A DNA stretch of 64,000 nucleotides from Protea cynaroides (taxonomy: Eukaryota > Streptophyta > Magnoliopsida > Proteales > Proteaceae). Shown here one piece after another: positions 34,553 through 45,080 of the stretch (position 1 is the first letter of the stretch; the number at the start of each line of letters is the position of its first letter). Under the pieces are notes generated by a model. It searched no databases. It saw nothing but the letters and a program-made list of their open reading frames with translations, and was not told the DNA's origin. The position numbers and the translations under genes are program-made. The stretch is taken from NCBI GenBank assembly GCA_028583415.1, contig CM053270.1, forward strand, positions 6,580,342 to 6,644,341, in the 5' to 3' direction.

Positions 34553-35009
34553 TGGCATCATAGCAAGGATCAGCATCGGGATCCCAACCCTAATGACAAT
34601 CACCACAAACCCCTAGCCCCCAACCACCGCCTTTTCTCTTTAGCCCTTCTCATTTTTTGCCACACCAAACATCACCGCCCTACCTTTTTCCTCTCGGTCC
34701 TAGCCAAGCACCATCGCCCTCACCCTCTCCTCTCCTTCCCTCTCGTTTCCGCCAGTGACTCCACTGCACCGCCGCCATCGCTCTCACCTCTCAAGTCTAG
34801 GGCACCACCCCCTGCTCTCTCTACTTCTTCACCCTTGATGGTGAGTTTTGTTCTTCCACCAAGGGTCTCTTCTCTATGACACTCTAAATCATGAATCGAT
34901 TCTTAATTGGTTGCTGATTTCTCCGAGAGCCACCATGTCGCAATGAAGCTTTCCTGTCTACAAGTTGTGGATATATTTCTTGTAAGCCAAAGTTAACCAA
35001 TAGTTAGAT

Positions 35010-36727
35010 GAGAGCAATTACCTAATGTGGTCTTGTTCATGTTATCTTGCTATTGGATCCCGTGGGCTTTCTGACTACATTACAAGGCATACCAATAAGC
35101 CTTCCATTATTGGTCCCTCTCAAGATAAAAGGGTGACATCCAATTATATGGTCATGTCCTATCTCATCAACTCCATGGATCTATCTATTTCCCAGGGGTA
35201 TCTTCTTCTAGACAGTGCTGCGATAATTTGAAGACTACCAAAGACACTCTCATGTTGGCAATTTTGCACAGTGTTATGAACTTAGAAAGCAGATTCACGA
35301 GACCAAACAAAGGGAGTAATTGTCTCCTAGTATTATTCTACTCTGCGAGGTATGTGGCAAGAGTTGGAATTCTATGGGTCATTCGTTGCTACTTGTGATA
35401 CAAATGCTAATGTTTTCAGGAAATGGGAGTACAAACTCCGGGTCTATGATTTTCTTGCTAGACTTAATATGGAATTTGATCAGATTTGGGCTCATGTCCT
35501 AAATCACTATCCTTTCCCCTCCCTAGAGCAAGCCTATGCTATGGTTTTATTTGAAGATAGCTGTCGTACTGCTATGGTTCATCCTGTGCTACAAGAACGC
35601 TCAACCTTATACTCTGGTTTCACTTCCTCCTCTCGTAGCGGCCTCTCTTGTGGGATAGGTGATCGTTCTGTCTCTAATAAACCTCTTATGAAATGTGATT
35701 ACTGTGGGAAGGAGCATCATAACAGAGACAAAGTGTTGAAAACTGTATGGTCATCCCCCCGATACTCGTGGAAGTTGACAGGGTCACCCCACTTCCACTA
35801 CGGCTCACCATACTACCTCTGATGATGTTACTATGGATTCTTCTCTTTCTCAAGAGAAGTTACTGACTTTGCATCATCTGATGACCAAGCTGGACTTATC
35901 TTGTTCACCAGCACCCTCTGCTGCTTCCGCCACTCTACCAGTGACTTCCGATCCATCTCCTCCATCAGGTGTTTCTGTAAATGGCCATTGTGCCTCAGTC
36001 TTCTCCATTCATTGGATAATCAACTCTAGAGCCACCAACCATAGGACTAGGTCTACTCATGTTTTTCAATACTTTCCTTTGTCCAGTAATAGAGAAGTAA
36101 GTGTTGCTGATGTTTCTCTTTCCACTGTTTATGGCAAAGGCTCCGTTCGATGTTCTCCTTATCTCTCTCCTCTGTCTTACAAGTTCCTAAATTTTCAACT
36201 AATCTTTTTTCTATTAATAGCCTTACTAGGGACTTGAATTGTAAAGTGACATTTTTTCCTGATTGGTGTGTCTTTCAGGACTTGGCTTCAGGTCGTACGA
36301 TTGGCAATGGTAAAGTGGTTGGTAGCCCCTATTTGCTCGATAGTTTTCCATCACCTTTAGCTACTCAGACTTCTCTCCCTAACTCATCTACCAATGCTTT
36401 GTTGGAGTTTCATTGGTGGCATCAATGTTTGGGTCACCTACTACTTTGTTTCCTACTTTATTCAAGAAGTGTAATCCAAATAATTTCTTTCGTGATGCTA
36501 GCATCTTTGCTAAGCAAACTCGGGTTGTTTATACTATTTCTGATAATAAAAGTTTGATTGCTCTTCATATGACTCATGTTGATGTGTGGGACCCTACACA
36601 TTGCGTGTTTACTTCTGGTACCAATGATTTGTTTTTGTTATTGACTGTTTTGGTAGCTCTACTTGGATATACTTGATGCATTATAAAAGTGATGTACTGA
36701 TGTGTTCAATTGTTTTCAATTATTACA
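35010..36727 (+). pseudogene. Copia gag, protease, start of integrase
   Basis: Capsid coding is recognised by YDFLARLNMEFDQIW and LEQAYAMVLFED (about 35445-35560). A damaged zinc knuckle follows (CDYCGKEHHNRDK). The protease motif reads WIINSRATNH near 36015-36045, so the catalytic aspartate of DSGA is replaced. GAG-pre-integrase and the start of the integrase follow in shifting frames up to the insertion at 36727. Confidence 0.75.
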
Positions 36728-38450
36728 GTTGTCGCTGGTTTTCACCCGAGGCTCCAAATGAGGACACCTGTCAATAGGGAAGCAAATCAGCAATCGAGGG
36801 CGGGTTTGGAAACCCTAAGGCCACTCCGATGCCTAAATTAGAACAAAAACGAACAGATGGAGTACCGTATGAGAGAATATAAGACTCCTGCAGAGTAAGG
36901 TCAAAGCAATTTCAATGGAGGGAGAGCTTTAGAGAGCAGAAAGTCTTAGAAGTTCGAATCAGTTACCTGGATTCTAGCCATAGTTGTCAAGGCGACAAGG
37001 CGATCCAAGGCGTTTGGGGCCATCCTGGGCGCCTAGGCGCCCGCCTAGGCGTTGCCTAGGGGACCAAGGCGTTCCCAGTGCATTTTTGTTATTTCTAAAA
37101 TATTAATGTTTATATATATGCAACATTCTACATAAATAATCAATATTTAAGACATAACTTAATTAATATGTGGTGTGGACCCAAGTTTACTAGTGTACAC
37201 TAAGACCTGGGATTGTATCTAGAGTTAAGTAAACAATTATTTATGACTAACATTTGCGTACTTTTAACGAATTTGATCGGAGCATAACTCCTTTAATATA
37301 GTCCAGATTCAAGCAATCTCGAATTCGTTGCAAAGCTAGCATAATCAGCTTTCCAACAAATCCGAAATTGTTTGAATCCAAATTATAATGAAGGAGTTAC
37401 ACTCCGGTCAAACCTTGTTCGTTATACGGGAATGCTGTTTAAAGTCGTCTGAATGTAAATTATTTTTTGGGCATCAAAGCAAAAGATTATTTTGGCGCAC
37501 TCATGGTTTTTAGTGATGATTTATTATAATAAGATTTATAGAATTTTTATATTTAGAAAAAAGCCTAGCATTTAAAAGTTGAAAATCGCCCTCGCACCCA
37601 AAAATATGGTTTTTGTTCTTGAACTGGGGGTTGACTTTTTATCTTTCTGGAATTTGAATTTTAAACTATTTTTATTGGATTCAAATAGGGGGGTATTTGC
37701 TTATTTATGAATAATATCTTAATACTTAAATGATATTAGTCATAAATAAGTACTGCCTGATAAATGTTGTTCCTGTATGGCCTAATAAATCTCCTAAATA
37801 AAATTCAAAGATCAAGGAAAAATATGAGAAAAAGACGGCTGCCCAGGCATTCTGGGCGTCCAAGGCGACCTAGGCGTCGCCCAGGCACCCTGGGCGACCG
37901 CCTTTCTCATGTACACAAGGAGCCCTGGCGCCCTTGCCTGTATAAACTGCCCGGACGCCTAGGCGACGCCTTGACAACTATGATTCTAGCTGGTACTTAT
38001 AGAGGCTGGAGTTGGCTGAGATCGTGCTCCTGACATTCAGCCCTGTGTTAGGGCACGCTAGTGAAGACGTGTCGTGTTCTCATCCCCCTATCAGATCGGC
38101 GCGACTGACAAGGAGGACGCTTTTGCGACCTAACCAACTGAAGGCATGGGGCAAGTGCGGTGCTAAAGCATTTTGGTCCATACTATCGGGATCACATGCA
38201 GAATCTCTAACAGCAGATCCCAAGGCTCTAACTCGGATGGGGACTCCTCGTTAAGCAGGACCGCTTGCCATCCGCGAAACGTCTGGGCCTAGAGATCGCC
38301 CCATGATCGTACGGATCTGGGGCCATCCCTGAGATCGTAGGGAAATGGCGAACATCTTCCTACCTAATGTAGGGTGATACGTACGCGCCCCTCATTGGAC
38401 GAGGAACACGTGTCCCTTCCCAATTGGAGGTGCAAATTTGTCCCCATCAG
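36728..38450. mobile_element. 711-bp solo-LTR-like insertion (split)
   Basis: This block interrupts Copia integrase and is flanked by a 5-bp repeat TTACA (36723-36727, 38451-38455). If it is removed, the integrase reading frame resumes exactly (FQLLHKMIQTQF). Its own sequence is about 711 bp once the nested MITE and its duplication are subtracted. It is GC-richer than the surroundings and has no coding motif. The 5-bp duplication and length fit a solo LTR, but the ends (GTTGTCG, CCATCAG) are not plain TG...CA. Confidence 0.6.
36979..37982. mobile_element. hAT-like foldback element A (1004 bp)
   Basis: Perfect 16-bp terminal inverted repeats, CATAGTTGTCAAGGCG, and a perfect 8-bp duplication ATTCTAGC (36971-36978, 37983-37990) point to hAT. 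Subterminal zones are tiled with GCCTAGGCG-type words. The AT-rich interior contains the module with GAAGGAGTTAC seen also at 3310, 39120 and 48190. There is no transposase. It is inserted in the solo-LTR-like block. Confidence 0.88.
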
Positions 38451-38830
38451 TTACATAAGATGATTCAGACTCAATTTGATGCCAAGGTCATGATTTTTTG
38501 GACTAATAACGGTAAGGAGAACATCAATGTGTCCTTCCAATCATACTTGTCAGCTCATGGGATTATTTATTACACTAGTTGCATTGATACTGCTACTCAA
38601 AATTGCATGGCAGAATGTAAGAATAATCTTTTGGGGGTGGCTCGGTCTTTCATGTTCACTATGACCGTCCCTCCTCAATATTGGGGGGATGCCATTTTGT
38701 TGGCTGCTTATCTTATCTATTGGATGCCTTCCCATATTTGGCTTCTGGTTGTCCTCTTGATGTGCTTTTGGGATCATCTTCATTTGTGGTATGCCTCAGG
38801 TCTTTGGTTGTGTGGTGTTTGCTCGTAACC
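38451..38830 (+). pseudogene. Copia integrase core, continued
   Basis: It resumes at the TTACA repeat with HKMIQTQF. The second catalytic position reads FWTNNGKEN where families have R(S/T)DNG, so the aspartate is Asn. The third reads QNCMAECKNN, keeping a Glu. PQYWGDAILLAAYLIY follows. Confidence 0.7.
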
Positions 38831-39008
38831 ATCATGTGCGCAGCAAGCTTGATCTGTAGGGGCTTCGCTGTATTTTCCTTCGTTATTCTGCCACTCAGAA
38901 GAGTTATAAGAGCTACCACCCTCCAACCCAGCGACTGCATGTAACCATGGATCTTGTTTTTCATGAGACTAAAGCTTATTATCCGGCACCTCCTCAGGGA
39001 GTCTCAAC

Positions 39009-39892
39009 CATGGTTGTCAAGGCTTCGCTTAGGAGTCCGGGAGGATTTTGTAAGCCTGGGCGCCAAGGCGCCTTATCACCCTGGGCGACCGCCTTGTTTT
39101 CAATGTGTCTTTTTTTGCTCTTAGGAACAACACTTATCATTCATTTACTTAAAATATTGTTCATAAATAAGCAAATAGCCCCCCCCCCCCTAAAATTTGA
39201 ATCCAATAAAAATAATCTAAAATTCAAATTTCAAAAGGATAAAAAGTCAACCCTCCAGTTCAAGAACAAAAAATTGTATTTTTGGGTGCGGGGGCGATTT
39301 TCAACTTCCAAATGCTAGGCTTTTTTCCAAATATAAAAATTCCATAAATCTTAATATAGTAAAGCATCACTAAAAACCAAGAGCGCGCCAAAATAATCTT
39401 TTGCTTTGATGCCCAATAAATAATTTACATTCAGACGACTTTAAACAGCATTTGCGTACTCTGAACAAGATTTGACTAGAGTGTAACTCCTTCATTATAA
39501 TTCAGATTCAAGTAATCTCAGATTTGTTAGAAAGCTGACTATGCTAGCTTTGCAATGAATTCGAGATTACTTGAATCTGAACTATATTAAAGGAGTTACG
39601 CTCCGGTCAAATTTATTAGAAGTACGCAAATATTAGTCATAAATACGTGTTGCCCACTTAACTCATTATTTGTTGCCTTGTTGGTTTTCTCATGTTAATT
39701 AAGTTGTCTTAAATGTTGATTATTTATATAGAATGTTGCATATATATAAACATTAATATAGCATTAATATTTTAGAAATAAAAAAAAATACACTGAGAAC
39801 ACCTTGGTCGCCTAAGCAACGCCTAAGCGGGTGCCTAAGCTCCCAAGATGACCTCGAACGCCTTGGATCGCCTTGTAGCCTTGACAACTATG
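39009..39892. mobile_element. hAT-like foldback element B (884 bp)
   Basis: Same family as element A but in inverse orientation. The ends are CATGGTTGTCAAGG and CCTTGACAACTATG. The flanks GTCTCAAC and GTCTCAGC match at seven of eight bases. It interrupts the Copia integrase-to-RT linker. Its interior holds two facing arms of the shared module (39130-39640). Confidence 0.85.
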
Positions 39893-41281
39893 GTCTCAGC
39901 CTAGGGCTCCAATAGAAGATGTGCCTATAATCGTTCCATTGGAAACTACTCTAGTAGCTAATGTTGGTGATGAATGATGATACTGATCCTATTGTTATTG
40001 AAGATGGTGTAACCAATCAGGATATGAGCAGGTCTCAGCCTAGGAATAGGAGCAGGTCTCAATCCAGGGGGAGCCTTTAGCCCAAGGGGAACAGCCACAA
40101 CCTCTTAAAGTTTTTGTTCGACATAAGCAAGTACAAGAGACCATCACCACTGCACCTAGCCAACCGTCTTCTTCTGGTAAACCTCTTTCCCCTAGTGATC
40201 CTCTTAGTGATCCTAGTCATGACTTACCAATTTGTAAGAGCACTAGAACATGTACTCAACATCCCATTTCTAATGTTGTTTCATATGATTCTCTTTCCCC
40301 CTCCTTACGTACCTTCATGTCTTCGTTATCGACTGTTTCCACTCCTAACACTTGGAAGGATGCACTGGAAAATCCAAGGTGGAAAGAGGCAATGAATGAA
40401 GAGATAAGCACTCTTGGAAAGAATGACACGTAAGATTTGGTCTCTTCCGCCAGGAAGAAACCAGTAGAATGTAAGTGGGTCTTTGTTGTCAAACAGAAGG
40501 CTAATGGAACATTGGACAAATATAAAGCAAGGCTGGTTGCTAGAATATTCACTCAGACATATGGGATTGACTATCAGGAAACTTTTGCCCTGTTGCAAAG
40601 ATGAACACTATCAGGGTCATTATATCATTCACCGTGAAACGTTTGCCCTGTTGCAAAGATGAACACTATCAGGGTCATTATATCATTCACCGTTAATCTA
40701 GGTTGTGCTCTTCATAGTTGGATGTGAAGAATGTCTTCCTTCATGGGAAGCTCCAGGATGAAAAGTGTACATGAATATTCCCACTGGGTTTACTTTCTTT
40801 GAAACTCAGGGGAAGGTGTGCAAGTTGAAACATGCACCATATGGGCTCAAGCAGTCGCCGCGTGCTTAGTTTGGTAGTTTCATGGACCTATGGTTACTGC
40901 AGGCTATTCTCAAACAACGCTGACCATACTTTGTTCATCAAACAATCAGGTGGAAAGATTGCTCTTTTGCTTATGTACGTTGATGACACTATCATTATAT
41001 GTGATGACATTGCAGAAATTTCTCGCCTTAAAAGGGATTTTAGGCAAGGAATTTGAGATTAAGGATCTTGGATTGCTTTGCTATTTTCTGAGAATTGAAG
41101 TTGCAAGTTCCTCCAAAAATATTTACCTATCTCAGAGGAAGTATGTGTTTGATCTTCTTTCTGAGACTGGTATGTTGGGATGCAATCAGTAGATACTCGC
41201 ATTGATGCAAATGATACCAAAGATTGGTTGAGTGATTGATTTATCTGTCTCATACTCGCCTGATATTGTTTATGTTGTTAG
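39893..41281 (+). pseudogene. Copia linker and reverse transcriptase
   Basis: A hydrophilic linker is followed by reverse transcriptase: KPVECKWVFVVKQK (about 40460-40500), LYGLKQSP-like remains near 40850 and LLLMYVDDTIII (about 40967-41000), where YVDD keeps both aspartates. Frames change repeatedly, and a 58-bp tandem duplication (40578-40693) disrupts the FAPVAK region. Confidence 0.75.
40578..40693 (+). repeat. 58-bp tandem duplication in Copia RT
   Basis: Units at 40578-40635 and 40636-40693 differ at one base. Each begins GAAAC and ends TTCACCGT. Confidence 0.95.
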
Positions 41282-41433
41282 CATAGTTGTCAAGGTGTTG
41301 CCTAGGCGCCCAGGCTGCCTTGGGTCGCCTTGGAAAATTGGGCGCCTTGGTCGCCTAGGCGGGCGCCTTGGTCGCCTAGGCGCCCAGTCAGGCCTCCATC
41401 GCCTTGGTTCGCCTTAGCGCCTTGACAACTATG
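41282..41433. mobile_element. hAT-like MITE C (152 bp)
   Basis: It has the ends CATAGTTGTCAAGG and CCTTGACAACTATG with a perfect 8-bp duplication GTTGTTAG (41274-41281, 41434-41441). It consists almost only of the GCCTAGGCG-rich subterminal part found in elements A and B, as in an internally deleted derivative. It interrupts Copia RNase H. Confidence 0.9.
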
Positions 41434-41441
41434 GTTGTTAG

Positions 41442-42069
41442 CTTGGTTAGCTTGGTCCAGTACATGGACGATCTTTACTCTAGTCACATGGAAGTAGTGC
41501 TATGCATCCTCCATTATCTAAAGTCTGCCCCAAGTCATGGAATCCTATTTTCTCCTCATGATCATCTCAGAGCTGAGGCCTTTACTAATGCAGACTGGGC
41601 AAGTACTAATAACCGCATGTCTACTGCAGGATATTGCACCTTTGTTGGTGGTAACCTTACTACTTGACAAAGTAAGAAGCAATCTATTGTAGCCAAGTCC
41701 AATGCTGAAGCAGAATTTGTGTTATGGCTCATAGCAGTTGTGAGCTACTATGGCTTCAATGTCTTCTCACTGATCTAGTTGTCCTTGTCACCCTTCCCAT
41801 GAAGTTTTATTGTGACAGCAAATCCACCATTAGCATTGCTCACAACCCAATTCAGCATGATCGAACAAAACACGTGGAGATTGATCATCACTTCATAAGA
41901 AATATAAAAATATAAAAAAATAAAAAACCAGACTTGGGTCTTATTTGTGTGCCTTTTGTTCATAGTCAGGAACAATTGGCTGATGTTTTTACTAAAGGTC
42001 TTAGTAGTACAATCATCCTATTGTTTGCAAGTTGGGCATATGGGATATTCATGCACCAACTTAAGGGGG
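41442..42069 (+). pseudogene. Copia RNase H and purine tract
   Basis: FTNADWAS, RMSTAGYCTFVGGN and DRTKHVEIDHHF identify Copia RNase H. A TGA at about 41666 and a frameshift near 41715 interrupt it. TTAAGGGGG just before 42070 is the purine tract. Confidence 0.8.
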
Positions 42070-42209
42070 TGTTTGTAATATAGGTACAAGGGTAGAATTG
42101 TCTCAAATGACTTTTTTGTCTTCGTACTCATTCTAGATTGTACTCCTCCATATTATAAATAAAGCTGGCCTGTGTCACATTAAACACAAGTCATTACATC
42201 AATTCAATA
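42070..42209 (+). repeat. 3' LTR of the decayed Copia
   Basis: It begins TGTTTGTAATA and ends TTCAATA, where the expected terminal CA is mutated. It matches 34415-34552. Confidence 0.85.
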
Positions 42210-42928
42210 CCTTCCTCGGACATGAAAAAAATAAAAGCTGCATTACATACATAATCCAAAGTGACCTTGATGATGTGTGCAGCACACCCTCCTCTTGAAT
42301 AGCTCCAAATTTTTTCTGGTACAGTGGTGAAACCATTGGAGAAACTTAATGATTCCTAGAAATGGGTCCAATAATACCTGTTCAACACATTGAATTCTCT
42401 ATATCCCATTTCCTAATTTCCAAAATAACTCACATAATACCATTTATCAGCCATATAAGCCGAACTAAGGTCCATATACAATTGCATAATAATATACCAT
42501 AGATTAATACATTACATGACTGTAGTTTTGTATTTCAGAGATGTCTCTGAACCGCATTTCTATTAGTGGTTGAAATGTCAGCCAAGAAGGAAATATATCC
42601 CTTCCTTAACTAAAGCAGCTATTTTCATCCAAAAATTAGGGTATAACAGGGGGGAGTCAGGTTTTAAGCATTGCGACAATAAAAAGAACATGCTTGTCAA
42701 ATAATATTAGATTTTAAAGGAGCACATAGGTGAACAAGTTCATGGAATTAGAATTAAAGTGATGAAAGGATTTTTTTTTTTTTTTTTTGTAACTAAATGA
42801 TTGTGAAGTATGATTTATTCAAGACTAATGTGAGAATTTCAGGTTGATGACAAGTTAAGAGGAATATGCAAAATTTTCAGCATTTGATATGCAGATAGCA
42901 GAACATTTGCTTCATCTCACAAATTTAC
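42210..42928. other. Intron sequence, nothing recognised
   Basis: This is the 5' part of the 12-kb intron, between the Copia and the donor at 42928. It contains a long T-run near 42771-42789. Confidence 0.4.
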
Positions 42929-43030
42929 CTTTTGCTTCTTTTTGAACTCTTCCCAGGTAATTGTATGAGAAGTTTTGAGACTGGCCAAACGAGCAGCATG
43001 CCACTCTGGTGAATGAAAGGAACCATCCAC
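42929..43030 (-). CDS. Host gene internal exon, conserved-looking core
   Basis: This exon of 34 whole codons has acceptor CAGTCTCAG and donor AAAAGGTAAAT. It encodes VDGSFHSPEWHAARLASLK and ends in TWEEFKKKQK. The Trp/His/Pro-rich start is unlike random intron sequence and reads as a conserved protein core. Phase 0 at both ends fits the exons on either side. I do not recognise a family name. Confidence 0.8.
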
Positions 43031-43141
43031 CTGAGACTGTCCTCATCAGTGAAAATCCAGGAAATAAAACTAAGATATGAAACTGCACTCAAATCACCCA
43101 ATCAGAATTTCCAATCAAGCATAAGTTGAAACAGAACTCAC

Positions 43142-43220
43142 TGGCAACTTGGGGGTAGGAGCAAATGCACTTCTTAACCCAGATAAATGACGAAAATCAG
43201 GTGGCAAACTAATTTTTCTT
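43142..43220 (-). CDS. Host gene upstream exon
   Basis: The donor CCAGTGAGT lies 111 bp before the next exon. The acceptor is probably TTTATTTAAG just above 43220, with the alternative ATTAG above 43208. It encodes DFRHLSGLRSAFAPTPKLP in the phase that the following exon needs, beginning with one base of a split codon. No start codon is in this exon, so at least one more lies upstream. Confidence 0.6.
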
Positions 43221-44475
43221 CTTAAATAAAAATAGACAATTTTAATTTAGAATGATAAAAACAAATTAACTTTTAATCAATACAATTTTAAATCCAAATT
43301 TACCAACTAGATCATTCGGAAAAATAAGTGAATACTGAAAAGCTATCCACCAACTTCTTTGAAAATTTCACTAACACCAACATATGTGAGTCTAACTATT
43401 ATTAATTTTACACAAAAATACCAACTGTATTTTATTAAGATTGCTGGGAGTATCGGTAAAGGAAATTGAGATGTACCACAGATACAAATGGAAGAGCATG
43501 GATATACCAGGAAAATAAGACAGAAAGAAAGTCCAAGGGGCATACAATGAGCAGAATGCATATGTGAGATGCACAAGCCCTTCCAATACATGTCCAGCCG
43601 TGTCCACAAGTGTCCAGCACAACACATATGGACACGTGACAAATATCAACGGGAAAAGCTTATGGATTTGATTGAAGAACACAATGACTAATCAGTCTAT
43701 TCGTACGCTTAATTATTTGTTTTGATCAAATGAAAATAATGAGAAAACTGTTAAGAAAATAGATTCTCAATTATGTGTCTCTCTCCTGTTGACATACTGT
43801 ATTTTGATGCAAACGAACTAAATTGTCCTTTAGAATATTTATATCTTTCTCTAAGTTATGTGCCTACGAGTGGATTGATGGAAATCACCAAGCATGAAGC
43901 TAAGGCTGTCAACACAAGCAAAAGCAGAAAGTGGAACATCTTGCAACAGCCTCAATGGATCAAGCATCTACAATCAAAGAAGTGAAGACTCATTTTAGAT
44001 GTTTTGGTTTACCTGGGAATGCATTCTTTTTGCCACTAATCATATGAGCCTAGGTTGCAAGAACTCATCAACTGTTAAAGGGTTAAAACTAAGTTCATTA
44101 AGGGACCAATGGTGAAATCATTATGAGACCTAGACTTAGTTTTTGGTAAGCTAGGATGGACCTTATATGAATATCTGGTGTGGCATAATAATTGACTCAA
44201 AGAATTGATCAAACGCCCAAAACCTTTAACCATATAATAGCCTTAAAAAGCCATCCAGACTGAGTGCTCAGACGACCAGCTTCTGGCTAGGCGAACGACA
44301 CCCCAAGTCGACCGGCATAGGTGGATAGCATATTCCAGGATTGATCCACAACAGACAATGGGCACTGGGCAGTCGACTCTGTGAATGCCCGGAAACTTCC
44401 CAAGAGCATCATTTGTTCAGACGGACGATGAGAGGTCGACTCTGAGATCATCCAAAAACTTCCCTAGAGCTTAAA
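43221..44475. other. Upstream or intron sequence, nothing recognised
   Basis: The missing first exon should lie here or further right. I could not identify it. An imperfect duplicate with ACTTCCC(A/T)AGAGC words is at 44392-44472. Confidence 0.3.
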
Positions 44476-44688
44476 TGTTGTAAATTATAGAGAGAGAAGA
44501 TAGAAGAGAGAAAGAGAAGAAGAGGCTGCTGTCTGAACAATATGTTGAGACACCCTACTACATTCCAATATATAAAGAATACCCTAGAAATGTATACAAG
44601 TAATAACAACCAAATAAAAGAAAGAGGTGGGGCCTGTTAGCACTATCAGGATTAGCGCCAATCTCCCCTTTACTAATAACTCCTAACA
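44476..44688 (-). repeat. 3' LTR of antisense Copia
   Basis: Read on the minus strand it starts TGTTAGGAGTTATT and ends TTTACAACA. It is preceded by the purine tract CCAGTTTGAGGGGGAG. Confidence 0.75.
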
Positions 44689-44848
44689 CTCCCCCTCAAA
44701 CTGGAACATACATACCAACCATGACCAGCTTGTAACAAATATAATTAGTCCTCCCATTCCCCAGAGATTTAGTGAACACATCAGCAAGTTGCTCTCCCGT
44801 ACAAAAATGGCTTGTAGAAAAAATTCTCTGCTGCATCTTCTCATGTAC

Positions 44849-45075
44849 TGTTGTAATCCATAGTTAATTTAGGATTCAGGGGTAATTTTGTATTTTTCCC
44901 TTCTTTATTATCATTAGGGTTTTATCATCATAAGTCCACCTTAGCCGACCTATTCTAAGTGACAGCTAAGGAGGGACATAGTTGTAATTTGATTACCAAT
45001 GTTTGATTATAAATAAGAAAGCTGAGTGAGGAAGAATATCATCTCACTCATTCATTACCCATCTCTGATTCAACA
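44849..45075. repeat. Solo LTR inside the antisense Copia
   Basis: The block starts TGTTGTAATCC and ends GATTCAACA, with near-identical flanks TGTAC (44844-44848) and AGTAC (45076-45080). Removing it restores the Copia RNase H reading (CHFVH, then KMQQRIFS). It has a TATAAATAAG box. There is no internal region, so it arose by LTR recombination or is a fragment. Confidence 0.8.
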
Positions 45076-45080
45076 AGTAC

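Larger units (their letters stand above)
34415..42209 (+). mobile_element. Decayed Copia retrotransposon with insertions
   Basis: Short LTRs (34415-34552, 138 bp; 42070-42209, 140 bp) bound a Copia of normal gene order. A primer site (TGGCATCATAGC, one or two changes from the initiator tRNA-Met type) follows the 5' LTR and a purine tract TTAAGGGGG precedes the 3' LTR. The flanks ACTTA and CCTTC match poorly, as in an old insertion. Three other insertions are inside (36728-38450, 39009-39892, 41282-41433). It lies within the 12-kb intron of the host gene in opposite orientation to that gene. Confidence 0.88.
1917..43220 (-). other. Partial host gene span with giant introns
   Basis: Five minus-strand exons join in a single open phase. 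They are about 43220-43142, 43030-42929, 30893-30752, 30672-30626 and 2135-1917. Each internal boundary has a GT donor and an AG acceptor, and leftover codon bases match across every junction. Intron sizes are 111 bp, 12,035 bp, 79 bp and 28,490 bp; the two large ones are filled with transposons. About 195 codons are covered. The first exon with the start codon was not found upstream, so the gene is 5'-partial. The protein has a conserved-looking N-terminal part, a charged helical middle and a Ser/Arg/Lys-rich acidic tail. I infer a nuclear, RNA-related role from composition only. It could be a pseudogene, but no stop or frameshift interrupts the joined frame. Confidence 0.75.

Noticed and set aside
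43773..43985. 70-codon frame as a possible first exon
   Set aside because: It is on the plus strand, opposite to the host gene, and shows no motif.
44020..44475. Degenerate direct repeats as a separate transposon
   Set aside because: Only short phrases recur, without ends or target duplication.
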